Shown: positions 26,830-34,881 of the stretch, piece by piece | Numbering within the stretch: the stretch's first letter is position 1 | How the letters are laid out: each line of letters starts with the position of its first letter | NCBI RefSeq assembly: GCF_035917575.1 | Contig: NZ_CP109090.1 | Location: 6,944,001-7,008,000, forward strand | From: Streptomyces sp. NBC_01788 | Lineage (GTDB): Bacteria > Actinomycetota > Actinomycetes > Streptomycetales > Streptomycetaceae | Direction of reading: 5' to 3' | DNA: 64,000 bases | Position numbers and translations under genes: made by a program | The notes under the pieces: model-generated | Databases searched by the model: none | What the model saw: only the letters and a program-made list of their open reading frames with translations | Told to the model about the DNA's origin: nothing

Positions 26830-27287
26830 GGGATGACCGCCCTTTCCGTATTGCGTCCGGGATCACAGTGAACTACGGGCCGGGGGTATGGGGCAACGCG
26901 GCACTGAACACCGTTGTCATGTCCCCTGACCTGCGCAAACGAACCGCAGGTCAGCGTGCGCGACGGCGCCGCGGCGCACCGCGGAGGGGCTGGTCCGACG
27001 GGCCCGGAGCGGGGGCCCGGGGCGGTCTCCTCGGCGTCGCGCGGAGCCGGATGTGACGAATGTCCGATCTGGTGCGGAGTTTGTGGCCCGGCGGCCGGAT
27101 CACTCATGATGATCGCGGCGCAAGCTGCCGCGGACCGGGCCGGTCGGGCCGGTGAACGGGCGGTGAACGAGGGCTTCCCGCCATCCGATAGCCTCTGCCG
27201 ACATGCCGCCCGGGCGTCACAGGCAGGCGGCGCACCCATATGCACACGACCGGCGCGGAGACGCCGGCACCCAGGGAGTGAGTTCGG
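26830..27287. promoter_or_regulatory. 458-bp divergent intergenic region
   Basis: This is the space between the CDF gene and the CDP-alcohol operon. It contains a 10-bp inverted repeat CTGACCTGCG (26926-26935) / CGCAGGTCAG (26945-26954). It also holds a direct repeat CGGTGAACG (27150-27158 and 27161-27169, period 11), and a possible -10 TAGCCT (27189-27194) without a consensus -35. No open frame with a good start and RBS is seen. Confidence 0.45.
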
Positions 27288-29105
27288 TTGTCGACCGCCA
27301 TCCTGACCGGTCAGCCGGTCCCCGGATCGTCGATCGAAGGCGATCTGCGGTCCCTCGGATTCGACGTGCGGGTCGCCTCGGACGGCACCGACACCGAGAC
27401 ACTGCTCGCCCAGGTGCCCGGTGACCAGCGGGTCGCCATCGTCGACGCCCGGTTCGTCGGCCATCTGCACGCGCTGCGCCTGGGTCTGACCGACCCCCGC
27501 TTCCCGCTCGCCGCCGTCCCCGGCGCGGTGACCGCCCGCCCGGCCGGCCGCCAGGCGCTGACCCGCGCGATGGCCCGCGAGAACTCCGACGGCGGCCACA
27601 CCGCGGTCGCCGTCGCCGGCCTCGCCGACCGGATCTCCACGGCCCTGGACGCCGACGACTGCGAGGTGCACCGCCCCGTGCTCGGCAGTCTCGTCGCCGC
27701 CGTGCCCGAAGACCCCCAGACCCGCAACGAGGCGCGGCAGGCCGTCGCCACCGTCGACGACGAGGCCGTCCGCCTGAAGTCGGCGGTCAAGGCCCGCGAC
27801 GGCTTCTTCACCACCTTCTTCATCAGCCCGTACTCCCGCTACGTCGCCCGCTGGTGCGCCCGCCGCGGCCTGACCCCCAACCAGGTCACCACGGCCTCCC
27901 TGCTCACCGCGCTCGTAGCCGCGAGCTGCGCCGCCACCGGCACCCGCGCCGGCTTCGTCGCCGCCGGCGTGCTGCTGATCGCCTCGTTCGTGCTGGACGC
28001 CGCCGACGGCCAGCTGGCCCGCTACTCGCTCCAGTACTCCACCCTCGGCGCCTGGCTGGACGCCACCTTCGACCGGGCCAAGGAGTACGCCTACTACGCC
28101 GGCCTCGCGCTGGGCGCCGCCCGCGGCGGCGACGACGTCTGGGCCCTGGCCCTGGCCGCCATGGTGCTCCAGACCTGCCGGCACGTGGTCGACTTCTCCT
28201 TCAACGAGGCGAACGCCGGGGACACGGACGCCACCGTCAACGCCGGCCCCGCCGCCGCCCTCTCCGACAGGCTCGACAGCGTCGGCTGGACGGTCTGGCT
28301 GCGCAGGATGATCGTCCTGCCCATCGGCGAGCGCTGGGCGATGATCGCGGTCCTGACGGCGCTCACGACCCCGCGGATCACGTTCTACGTCCTGCTGGTC
28401 GGCTGCGCCCTGGCGGCGACGTACACCACGGCGGGCCGCGTCCTGCGGTCGGTGACGCGCAAGGCACGCCGCACCGACCGGGCGGCGCGGGCGCTGGCGG
28501 ACCTCGCGGACAACGGACCGATCGCGGACTTCGTGGCCAAGCTGCGTGATCCCAACGCGCGCTGGTACCTCGACCACCCGCTGCTGCGGGCCCTGGTCGG
28601 CGTGGCCTTCCTTGCCGGGAGCCTGTACGACGGCGACCGCTGGATGCCTTTCGTGGGCGCCTGCTTCTACGTCGTCTTCTCGGGACTGGCTCTCTCCCAG
28701 CCGCTCAAGGGCCCCCTCGACTGGCTCGTCCCCCCGCTGTTCCGCGCCGCCGAGTACGGCACCGTGCTGGTACTGGCGGCCAGAGCGGACGTGAACGGAG
28801 CACTTCCCGCGGCTTTCGGCCTGGTGGCGGCCGTCGCCTACCATCACTACGACACGGTGTACCGCATCCGCGGAAGCGCCGGAGCGCCGCCGGCCTGGCT
28901 GGTGCGCGCCCTCGGAGGACAGGAGGGGCGCACGCTGCTCGTCACCCTGCTGGCCGCGCTGCTCACCGCCTCGCAATTCCAGGTCGCGCTCACGGTCCTC
29001 GCCGTGGCCGTCGCCCTGGTGGTGCTCGCCGAGAGCATCCGTTTCTGGGTGGCCTCTCATCTGAGGGGCGCGCCCGCAGTACACGACGAAGGAGAACCCG
29101 CATGA
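27288..29105 (+). CDS. CDP-alcohol phosphatidyltransferase with N-terminal extension (DUF5941-type)
   Basis: A 605-residue protein. Residues 1-165 form a soluble domain of unknown function (FDVRVASDGTDTETLLAQVP). The CDP-alcohol motif is complete near 237-261: DAADGQLAR, eight residues, then GAWLDATFD with all four Asp residues. It should transfer a phospho-alcohol from a CDP-activated donor with release of CMP. About eight hydrophobic helices follow from 200 to 590; the last 200 residues fit what is called DUF5941. The TTG start has GGGAG 9 nt upstream. It is the first gene of a seven-gene operon; its stop overlaps the next start (ATGA). Donor and acceptor are unknown. Confidence 0.85.
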   Translation: MSTAILTGQPVPGSSIEGDLRSLGFDVRVASDGTDTETLLAQVPGDQRVAIVDARFVGHLHALRLGLTDPRFPLAAVPGAVTARPAGRQALTRAMARENSDGGHTAVAVAGLADRISTALDADDCEVHRPVLGSLVAAVPEDPQTRNEARQAVATVDDEAVRLKSAVKARDGFFTTFFISPYSRYVARWCARRGLTPNQVTTASLLTALVAASCAATGTRAGFVAAGVLLIASFVLDAADGQLARYSLQYSTLGAWLDATFDRAKEYAYYAGLALGAARGGDDVWALALAAMVLQTCRHVVDFSFNEANAGDTDATVNAGPAAALSDRLDSVGWTVWLRRMIVLPIGERWAMIAVLTALTTPRITFYVLLVGCALAATYTTAGRVLRSVTRKARRTDRAARALADLADNGPIADFVAKLRDPNARWYLDHPLLRALVGVAFLAGSLYDGDRWMPFVGACFYVVFSGLALSQPLKGPLDWLVPPLFRAAEYGTVLVLAARADVNGALPAAFGLVAAVAYHHYDTVYRIRGSAGAPPAWLVRALGGQEGRTLLVTLLAALLTASQFQVALTVLAVAVALVVLAESIRFWVASHLRGAPAVHDEGEPA

Positions 29106-29854
29106 TCGGCCTCGTGCTGGCGGCCGGCGCCGGACGGCGCCTGCGCCCCTACACCGACACCCTGCCCAAGGCGCTGGTGCCGGTGGGGCCCGACGGCGCG
29201 GAGGACGGCCCCACGGTCCTGGACCTCACCCTCGGCAACTTCGCCGAGGTCGGCCTGACCGAGGCCGCGATCATCGTCGGCTACCGCAAGGAGGCCGTGT
29301 ACGAGCGCAAGGCGGCCCTGGAGCGGAAGTACGGCCTGAAGCTCACTCTGATCGACAACGACAAGGCCGAGGAGTGGAACAACGCCTACTCCCTGTGGTG
29401 CGGCCGTGACGCCCTCAAGGACGGCGTGATCCTGGCCAACGGCGACACCGTGCACCCGGTCTCCGTCGAGAAGACCCTGCTCGCCGCCCGTGGCGACGGC
29501 AAGAAGATCATCCTCGCCCTGGACACGGTGAAGTCGCTGGCCGACGAGGAGATGAAGGTCGTCGCCGACGCCGACCGGGGCGTGCGGCGGATCACCAAGC
29601 TCATGGACCCGGCCGAGGCCACCGGCGAGTACATCGGTGTCACGCTCATCGAGGGCGACGCCGCCCCCGAGCTGGCCGACGCGCTGAAGATCACCTTCGA
29701 GCGGGACCCGCAGCTGTACTACGAGGACGGCTACCAGGAGCTCGTCAACCGCGGCTTCACGATCGACGTGGCGCCGATCGGCGACGTCAAGTGGGTCGAG
29801 ATCGACAACCACGACGACCTCGCCAAGGGCCGGGGGATCGCGTGCCTGTACTGA
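29102..29854 (+). CDS. Sugar/polyol-phosphate nucleotidyltransferase
   Basis: A 250-residue nucleotidyltransferase. The N-terminus GLVLAAGAGRRLRPYTDTLP, then KALVPV, is the NTP-binding loop with the catalytic Lys. GDTVHPV near 118 supplies the metal-binding Asp. The late motifs YYEDGYQEL and VKWVEIDNHDDL (near 235) are typical of LicC-like and inositol-phosphate cytidylyltransferases. Because CDP-alcohol transferases flank it, a CTP:polyol-phosphate cytidylyltransferase making the CDP-donor is the best guess. It overlaps the gene before by 4 bp and the next gene by 13 bp, so translation is coupled. Confidence 0.85.
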   Translation: MIGLVLAAGAGRRLRPYTDTLPKALVPVGPDGAEDGPTVLDLTLGNFAEVGLTEAAIIVGYRKEAVYERKAALERKYGLKLTLIDNDKAEEWNNAYSLWCGRDALKDGVILANGDTVHPVSVEKTLLAARGDGKKIILALDTVKSLADEEMKVVADADRGVRRITKLMDPAEATGEYIGVTLIEGDAAPELADALKITFERDPQLYYEDGYQELVNRGFTIDVAPIGDVKWVEIDNHDDLAKGRGIACLY

Positions 29855-30903
29855 GCCGGCTCATCCCGTCGCCGGTGGTGGTCGAAATCCGCCGCGGTGC
29901 CCTCGACGACCTGGCGAGTGTGCTCGCCGACGAGCGCATTTCACACTCCGGCAGGCTCGCCGTCGCCGTCAGCAACGGCTCCGGCGCCCGGCTGCGCGAG
30001 CGGATCGCCCCCTCGCTGCCAGGAGCCACCTGGTACGAGGTCGGCGGCGGCACTCTCGACGACGCGATCCGGCTGGCCGGCGAGATGAAGGCCGACCGCT
30101 ACGACGCGGTCGTGGGCCTGGGCGGCGGGAAGATCATCGACTGTGCCAAGTTCGCCGCGGCACGCGTCGGCCTGCCCCTGGTCGCCGTGCCCACGAACCT
30201 CTCGCACGACGGCCTGTGCTCCCCGGTCGCCACCCTCGACAACGACGCGGGCCGCGGCTCGTACGGTGTGCCGAACCCGATCGCCGTCCTGATCGACCTG
30301 GACGTGATCCGCGAGGCCCCGCCGCGATTCGTGCGCTCCGGCATCGGAGACGCCATCTCCAACATCTCCGCCGTCGCGGACTGGGAGCTGTCCCACCGCG
30401 TCACCGGGGAGAAGATCGACGGCCTGGCCGCGGCCATGGCCCGCCAGGCGGGCGAGGCGGTGCTGCGGCACCCGGGCGGCATCGGCGACAACGACTTCCT
30501 CCAGGTGCTCGCCGAGGCCCTGGTCCTCACCGGGGTCGCCATGTCGATCTCGGGCGACTCGCGGCCCGCCTCCGGCGCCTGCCACGAGATCAACCACGGC
30601 TTCGACCTGCTGTTCCCGAAGCGGGCGGCGAGCCACGGGGAGCAGTGCGGGCTGGGCGCGGCCTTCGCGATGTACCTGCGCGGGGCCCACGAGGAGTCGG
30701 CCGGCATGGCCGAGGTGCTGCGCCGGCACGAGCTGCCGGTGCTGCCGAAGGACATCGGCTTCACGGTGGACGAGTTCGTCCGGGTCGTCGAGTTCGCCCC
30801 GGAGACCCGGCCCGGCCGCTACACGATCCTCGAACACCTCGACCTCAAGACCGAACAGATCAAGGACGTCTACGCCGACTATGTCAAGGCCATCGGTAGC
30901 TGA
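29842..30903 (+). CDS. Glycerol-1-phosphate dehydrogenase-like protein (iron-containing ADH superfamily)
   Basis: A 353-residue NAD(P)-dependent dehydrogenase. AVVGLGGGKIIDCAKFAA near 95 is the cofactor glycine motif. PTNLSHDGLCSPVATL near 125 and SGIGDAISNISAVADWELSH near 165 closely resemble glycerol-1-phosphate dehydrogenases (archaeal EgsA, bacterial AraM). Metal ligands appear kept: Asp in GIGDAISN, His in ACHEINHGFD and His in ASHGEQCGLG. It would reduce dihydroxyacetone phosphate, or a related keto-phosphate, to sn-glycerol-1-phosphate or an analogue, supplying the substrate for the neighbouring nucleotidyltransferase. GTG start with GGGGGA 6 nt upstream, inside the end of the previous gene. 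Chain length of the true substrate cannot be read. Confidence 0.83.
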   Translation: MPVLSRLIPSPVVVEIRRGALDDLASVLADERISHSGRLAVAVSNGSGARLRERIAPSLPGATWYEVGGGTLDDAIRLAGEMKADRYDAVVGLGGGKIIDCAKFAAARVGLPLVAVPTNLSHDGLCSPVATLDNDAGRGSYGVPNPIAVLIDLDVIREAPPRFVRSGIGDAISNISAVADWELSHRVTGEKIDGLAAAMARQAGEAVLRHPGGIGDNDFLQVLAEALVLTGVAMSISGDSRPASGACHEINHGFDLLFPKRAASHGEQCGLGAAFAMYLRGAHEESAGMAEVLRRHELPVLPKDIGFTVDEFVRVVEFAPETRPGRYTILEHLDLKTEQIKDVYADYVKAIGS

Positions 30904-31660
30904 ACTGAGACCGGTCGTCCATCCGGCAGGGGTGAAGGACCGGCGCAGCGGAGAACACTGGGCGGGACGCCTCTACATGCGCGAGGTGTCCCTGCGGGTG
31001 GACCGCTACCTGGTGGGCACCAGGGTCACGCCCAACCAGCTCACGTACCTGATGACCGTCTTCGGCGTGCTCGCGGCCCCCGCCCTGCTGGTGCCGGGGA
31101 TCGCGGGCGCCGTGCTCGGTGTGCTGATGGTCCAGCTGTACCTGCTGCTGGACTGCGTCGACGGCGAGATCGCCCGCTGGAAGCAGCAGTTCTCGCTGGG
31201 CGGGGTCTACCTGGACCGGGTCGGGGCCTATCTCACCGACGCCGCGGTCCTGGTCGGGCTCGGGCTGCGCGCCGCCGACCTGTGGGGGTCCGGGCGGATC
31301 GACTGGCTGTGGGCCTTCCTCGGGACCCTGGCCGCCCTCGGCGCGATCCTGATCAAGGCCGAGACCGACCTCGTCGGCGTGGCCCGCCACCAGGCCGGAC
31401 TGCCGCCGGTCAAGGAGAGCGCAGCCGAACCGCGCTCCTCCGGCATGGCGCTGGCCCGCCGGGCCGCCGCGGCCCTCAAGTTCCACCGGCTGATCCTCGG
31501 GATCGAGGCGTCCCTGCTGATCCTGGCCCTCGCCATCGCCGACGCGGTCAGGGGCGACCTGTTCTTCACCCGGCTCGGCACGGCCGTGCTCGCCGGTATC
31601 GCGCTGCTGCAGACCCTGCTGCACCTGGTGTCCGTCCTCGTCTCCAGCAGGCTGAGGTGA
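30881..31660 (+). CDS. CDP-alcohol phosphatidyltransferase, second copy with altered motif
   Basis: A 259-residue membrane protein with about six helices. The family motif starts normally, D91-CV-D94-G95-EI-A98-R99, eight residues, G108-VYL-D112, but the fourth Asp expected at position 116 is Ala (DRVGAYLTD). In structurally studied members that Asp is the proposed catalytic base. Either another residue (D120) takes over or the protein has a different role. It overlaps the dehydrogenase gene by 23 bp and precedes a glycosyltransferase. A conserved soluble N-terminus (KDRRSGEHWAGRLYMREVSL) suggests a distinct subfamily. Probably makes or transfers a phospho-alcohol unit of a surface polymer. 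Confidence 0.82.
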   Translation: MSRPSVAELRPVVHPAGVKDRRSGEHWAGRLYMREVSLRVDRYLVGTRVTPNQLTYLMTVFGVLAAPALLVPGIAGAVLGVLMVQLYLLLDCVDGEIARWKQQFSLGGVYLDRVGAYLTDAAVLVGLGLRAADLWGSGRIDWLWAFLGTLAALGAILIKAETDLVGVARHQAGLPPVKESAAEPRSSGMALARRAAAALKFHRLILGIEASLLILALAIADAVRGDLFFTRLGTAVLAGIALLQTLLHLVSVLVSSRLR

Positions 31661-31665
31661 GCGGC

Positions 31666-32559
31666 ATGACCTCTTCGAACGCTCCGCTCAAGGTCGGCGC
31701 CGTCGTCATCACCATGGGCAACCGGCCCGACGAACTGCGGGCCCTGCTCGACTCGGTCGCCAAGCAGGACGGCGACCGTGTCGAGGTGGTCGTCGTCGGC
31801 AACGGCTCGCCCGTCCCGGACCTCCCCGAGGGCGTCCGGACCATCGAGCTGGAGGAGAACCTCGGCATCCCCGGCGGCCGCAACGTCGGCATCGAGGCCT
31901 TCGGCCCGGGCGGCGGGGACGTCGACATCCTGCTCTTCCTCGACGACGACGGCCTGCTCGCCCGGAACGACACCGCCGAGCTGTGCCGCCGGGCCTTCGC
32001 CGCCGACGACCGGCTCGGCATCGTCAGCTTCCGCATCGCCGACCCCGACACCGGCGTCACCCAGCGCCGCCACGTGCCGCGGCTGCGTGCCTCCGACCCG
32101 ATGCGCTCCTCCCGGGTGACCACCTTCCTCGGTGGCGCCAACGCCGTACGCACCCGGGTCTTCGCGGAAGTAGGCGGCCTGCCGGACGAGTTCTTCTACG
32201 CCCACGAGGAAACCGACCTGGCATGGCGGGCCCTCGACGCGGGCTGGATGATCGACTACCGATCCGACATGGTGCTGTACCACCCGACGACCGCGCCGTC
32301 GCGGCACGCGGTGTACCACCGCATGGTCGCCCGCAACCGGGTGTGGCTGGCCCGCCGCAACCTCCCGCTGCTGCTCGTCCCGGTCTATCTGGGGGTCTGG
32401 CTGCTGCTCACCCTCGCCCGCCGTCCCTCGCGTCCGGCCCTGAAGGCCTGGTTCGGCGGTTTCCGGGAGGGCTGGACCACAGCCTGCGGTCCGCGGCGGC
32501 CCATGAAGTGGCGTACGGTGTGGCGACTCACCCGACTGGGCCGGCCGCCGGTCATCTGA
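31666..32559 (+). CDS. Family 2 glycosyltransferase
   Basis: A 297-residue GT-A fold enzyme. KVGAVVITMGNRPDELRALL at the N-terminus, ENLGIPGGRNVGIEAFG near 60, and the metal-binding acidic motif ILLFLDDDGLL near 86 are clear. HEETDLAWRALDAGW near 180 contains the catalytic-base ED pair. The C-terminus has a hydrophobic segment (LLLVPVYLGVWLLLTLA) followed by basic residues, suggesting membrane association. It probably adds a sugar from a nucleotide donor to a lipid-linked intermediate. ATG at 31666 has GAGGTGA 5 nt upstream; GTG at 31657 overlapping the previous stop is an alternative. Confidence 0.87.
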   Translation: MTSSNAPLKVGAVVITMGNRPDELRALLDSVAKQDGDRVEVVVVGNGSPVPDLPEGVRTIELEENLGIPGGRNVGIEAFGPGGGDVDILLFLDDDGLLARNDTAELCRRAFAADDRLGIVSFRIADPDTGVTQRRHVPRLRASDPMRSSRVTTFLGGANAVRTRVFAEVGGLPDEFFYAHEETDLAWRALDAGWMIDYRSDMVLYHPTTAPSRHAVYHRMVARNRVWLARRNLPLLLVPVYLGVWLLLTLARRPSRPALKAWFGGFREGWTTACGPRRPMKWRTVWRLTRLGRPPVI

Positions 32560-32661
32560 CAAGCTCGTTCCCCGCGGGTACCCGGCCCCTCCTGGCCGCT
32601 GCTGCAGCCACGCCCGTACACCCGCACTGGCAGCGCATTTCGAAGACGAAAGTTTCCACTT

Positions 32662-33591
32662 GTGAGTGAGACAACGCATGACGGCGGCGTCGCCCTCGGC
32701 GCGGCTCGGTCGCCCGACGAGGGCCTCACCCCGGCCCAGCTTGCCGACAAGTACGGGCTGTCCGTCAGCGGCGCCCGGCCCTCGCTGAGGGAGTACGTCC
32801 GGCAGCTCTGGGGGCGGCGCCACTTCATCCTGGCCTTCTCCCGGGCGAAGCTGACCGCCCAGTACAGCCAGGCCAAGCTCGGCCAGCTCTGGCAGGTGGC
32901 GACCCCGCTGCTGAACGCCGCCGTCTACTACTTCATCTTCGGCGTCCTCATCCACGCCACCCGGGGACTCGACCGGACCACGTACATCCCGTTCCTGGTG
33001 ACCGGGGTGTTCGTGTTCACCTTCACCCAGACCTCGGTCATGGCCGGCGTGCGCGCCATCTCCGGCAACCTCGGGCTGGTGCGCGCGCTGCACTTCCCGC
33101 GCGCCTCCCTGCCGATCTCGTTCGCGCTCCAGCAGCTCCAGCAACTGCTGTACTCGATGATCGTGCTGTTCCTCGTGGTCATCGCCTTCGGCAGCTACCC
33201 GGCCCTGTCCTGGCTGCTGATCGTGCCGGCGCTGGCGCTGCAGGTCCTGTTCAACACCGGGCTTGCGCTGATCATGGCCCGGCTGGGCGCCAAGACCCCC
33301 GACCTCGCCCAGCTCATGCCGTTCGTCACGCGGACCTGGATGTACGCGTCGGGCGTGATGTTCTCCCTCAGCGGCATGCTCGCGGGGAAGCCCGAGTGGG
33401 TCATCCGGCTGATGCAGGTCAACCCCGCCGCCATCTACATGGATCTGATCCGCTTCGCGCTGATCGACGGCTACGACTCCTCGCACCTGCCGCCGCACGT
33501 CTGGGCCGGCGCCGTCGGCTGGGCCGTGCTCGCCTTCGTCGGCGGCTTCGTGTACTTCTGGAAGGCTGAGGAGAGGTACGGCCGTGGCTGA
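32662..33591 (+). CDS. ABC-2 type polysaccharide/teichoic-acid export permease (TagG/Wzm-like)
   Basis: A 309-residue permease with six predicted helices after a soluble N-terminus of about 75 residues. RELYVRQ-type landmarks are seen as LREYVRQLWGRRHFILAFSR, followed by YSQAKLGQLWQVATPLLNAA, the typical amphipathic entry of Wzm/TagG proteins. MYASGVMFSLSGM near 230 matches the family. It forms the channel that moves a lipid-linked glycopolymer across the membrane, powered by the next gene, which overlaps it by 8 bp. GTG start; the upstream gap of 102 bp is the largest within this operon and might hold an internal promoter. Confidence 0.88.
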   Translation: MSETTHDGGVALGAARSPDEGLTPAQLADKYGLSVSGARPSLREYVRQLWGRRHFILAFSRAKLTAQYSQAKLGQLWQVATPLLNAAVYYFIFGVLIHATRGLDRTTYIPFLVTGVFVFTFTQTSVMAGVRAISGNLGLVRALHFPRASLPISFALQQLQQLLYSMIVLFLVVIAFGSYPALSWLLIVPALALQVLFNTGLALIMARLGAKTPDLAQLMPFVTRTWMYASGVMFSLSGMLAGKPEWVIRLMQVNPAAIYMDLIRFALIDGYDSSHLPPHVWAGAVGWAVLAFVGGFVYFWKAEERYGRG

Positions 33592-34393
33592 CCAGGACCA
33601 CCACCACGACACGCGCGACAGCGCGCCGCGGGTGCCCACCGTGATCGCGGACGACCTGCACATCGTCTACCGCGTCAACGGCACCAGGGCCGGCAAGGGC
33701 AGTGCCACCGCCGCACTCAGCCGCATCCTCAAGCGGGGCTCCGGCGACGAGGCACGGGGCGTGCGCAAGGTGCACGCCGTCAGGGGCGTCTCCTTCGTCG
33801 CCCACCGCGGCGAGGCCATCGGCCTGATCGGCTCCAACGGCTCCGGCAAGTCCACGTTGCTGCGTGCCATCGCCGGTCTGCTGCCCGCCGAGAAGGGCCG
33901 GGTCTACACCGACGGCCAGCCCTCGCTGCTCGGTGTGAACGCGGCGCTGATGAACGACCTCACGGGCGAGCGCAACGTCATCCTGGGCGGGCTCGCCATG
34001 GGCATGTCGCGCGAGCAGATCAAGGAGCGCTACGAGGGGATCGTCGACTTCTCCGGCATCAACGAGAAGGGCGACTTCATCACGCTCCCGATGCGCACGT
34101 ACTCCTCCGGCATGGCCGCCCGGCTCCGCTTCTCCATCGCCGCCGCCAAGGACCACGACGTCCTCATGATCGACGAGGCCCTGGCCACCGGCGACCGCAA
34201 GTTCCAGAAGCGCTCCGAGGCGCGCATCCGGGAGCTGCGCAAGGAGGCCGGCACCGTCTTCCTGGTCAGCCACAACAACAAGTCGATCCGCGACACCTGC
34301 GACCGGGCGCTGTGGCTGGAGCGCGGGGAACTGCGCATGGACGGCCCCACCGACGAGGTGCTCAAGGAGTACGAGAAGTTCACGGGCAAGTAG
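33584..34393 (+). CDS. ABC ATPase of polysaccharide/teichoic-acid exporter (TagH/Wzt-like)
   Basis: A 269-residue ATPase. Walker A is GSNGSGKST (83-91). The signature YSSGMAARLRFS (near 172) is the variant typical for TagH/Wzt, and Walker B is VLMIDEALATGD (near 196). The family insert between strands (KRGSGDEARGVRKVHAVRGV) precedes Walker A. There is no C-terminal carbohydrate-binding domain, so it resembles the short Wzt/TagH type that recognises the lipid end rather than the sugar chain end. It energises the permease encoded just upstream. A His-rich N-terminus (DQDHHHD) is present. A strong terminator follows 13 bp after the stop. Confidence 0.92.
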   Translation: MADQDHHHDTRDSAPRVPTVIADDLHIVYRVNGTRAGKGSATAALSRILKRGSGDEARGVRKVHAVRGVSFVAHRGEAIGLIGSNGSGKSTLLRAIAGLLPAEKGRVYTDGQPSLLGVNAALMNDLTGERNVILGGLAMGMSREQIKERYEGIVDFSGINEKGDFITLPMRTYSSGMAARLRFSIAAAKDHDVLMIDEALATGDRKFQKRSEARIRELRKEAGTVFLVSHNNKSIRDTCDRALWLERGELRMDGPTDEVLKEYEKFTGK

Positions 34394-34406
34394 CCCGCAG
34401 GCGCCA

Positions 34407-34437
34407 GGGCCCCGCCGGAACGTGTCCGGCGGGGCCC
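34407..34437 (+). terminator. Terminator of the CDP-alcohol/exporter operon
   Basis: GGGCCCCGCCGGA (34407-34419) pairs perfectly with TCCGGCGGGGCCC (34425-34437) around ACGTG. It begins 13 nt after the stop of the ATPase gene. Confidence 0.85.
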
Positions 34438-34439
34438 CT

Positions 34440-34629
34440 AGGGCCTGTTCTGAGTTCCCCGCCTGCGCAGCGACGCCCGGCACGCACGCTCGCCGCACGG
34501 TGTCGCAGGACAGGTGGCTCCGCCACATGACCTGCGACACCGCGCACCGATCGCACGCACCGATCGCACGCACCGACCGCCGCTGCGCCCGCGCTCCGCG
34601 CGGACAACGGGGAACTCAGAACAGGCCCT
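34440..34629. mobile_element. 190-bp palindromic MITE-like element
   Basis: The ends are a perfect 22-bp inverted repeat (34440-34461 and 34608-34629; the outer part reads AGGGCCTGTTCTGAG). An inner 11-bp repeat GGTGTCGCAGG (34499-34509) / CCTGCGACACC (34531-34541) caps the structure, enclosing a small GTGG/CCAC stem. The right arm is longer because ACCGATCGCACGC is tandemly repeated (34547-34572, with a partial third copy). It carries no open frame. I see no target-site duplication. It abuts the terminator upstream and lies between two operons. Confidence 0.6.
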
Positions 34630-34881
34630 GGTCCGCAAAGGATGTGTCAACTCGCGCCGTCCTGAGGAATCTTGACGGCAATCGGTGTGTTGTTGTGATG
34701 TGCGGACACCCCCCGCGCGGCTCGCTGCGTTGTACAACGTAAGCTGTACCGGTCCCGGAAAGCGGCAAGTGGGGAGATAATGCGCGACACCCTCCGCCGA
34801 CGCCGCCGGGCGGACGGCCGGGCGGCGTGTCCGAAATAGTGTGTGTTGGGTCGGCAGTGTAGAACGGGAGATGTGACGGCA
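34630..34881 (+). promoter_or_regulatory. Leader region of the hopanoid operon
   Basis: Beyond the palindromic element this stretch holds a symmetric site: GTACA (34732-34736) and TGTAC (34745-34749), inside which TTGTACAA (34730-34737) is itself palindromic. It is followed by a possible mini-gene at 34780 with GGGGAG before it. I cannot identify a confident -10/-35 pair. Confidence 0.35.
34780..34839 (+). CDS. Possible 19-residue Arg-rich leader peptide
   Basis: ATG at 34780 has GGGGAG 3-4 nt upstream and opens a 19-codon frame, MRDTLRRRRRADGRAACPK, with five consecutive Arg codons, ending TAG at 34839. It lies in the hopanoid operon leader, 43 bp before the next mini-frame. Such short frames can be chance in GC-rich DNA; the good RBS is the only support. 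Confidence 0.25.
   Translation: MRDTLRRRRRADGRAACPK

Noticed and set aside
26718..29084. A 788-codon open frame on the minus strand
   Set aside because: It runs antisense to the CDP-alcohol transferase and the CDF gene, has no RBS or domain, and is composed of Gly/Arg/Val/Asp repeats typical of shadow frames in high-GC DNA.
31228..33663. An 811-codon minus-strand frame over the glycosyltransferase and exporter genes
   Set aside because: Same composition artefact; the plus-strand genes have clear family motifs, RBSs and overlaps.
34440..34629. Treating the palindromic element as the operon terminator
   Set aside because: A separate perfect 13-bp hairpin (34407-34437) already fills that role, and the 190-bp structure is far larger than a terminator.
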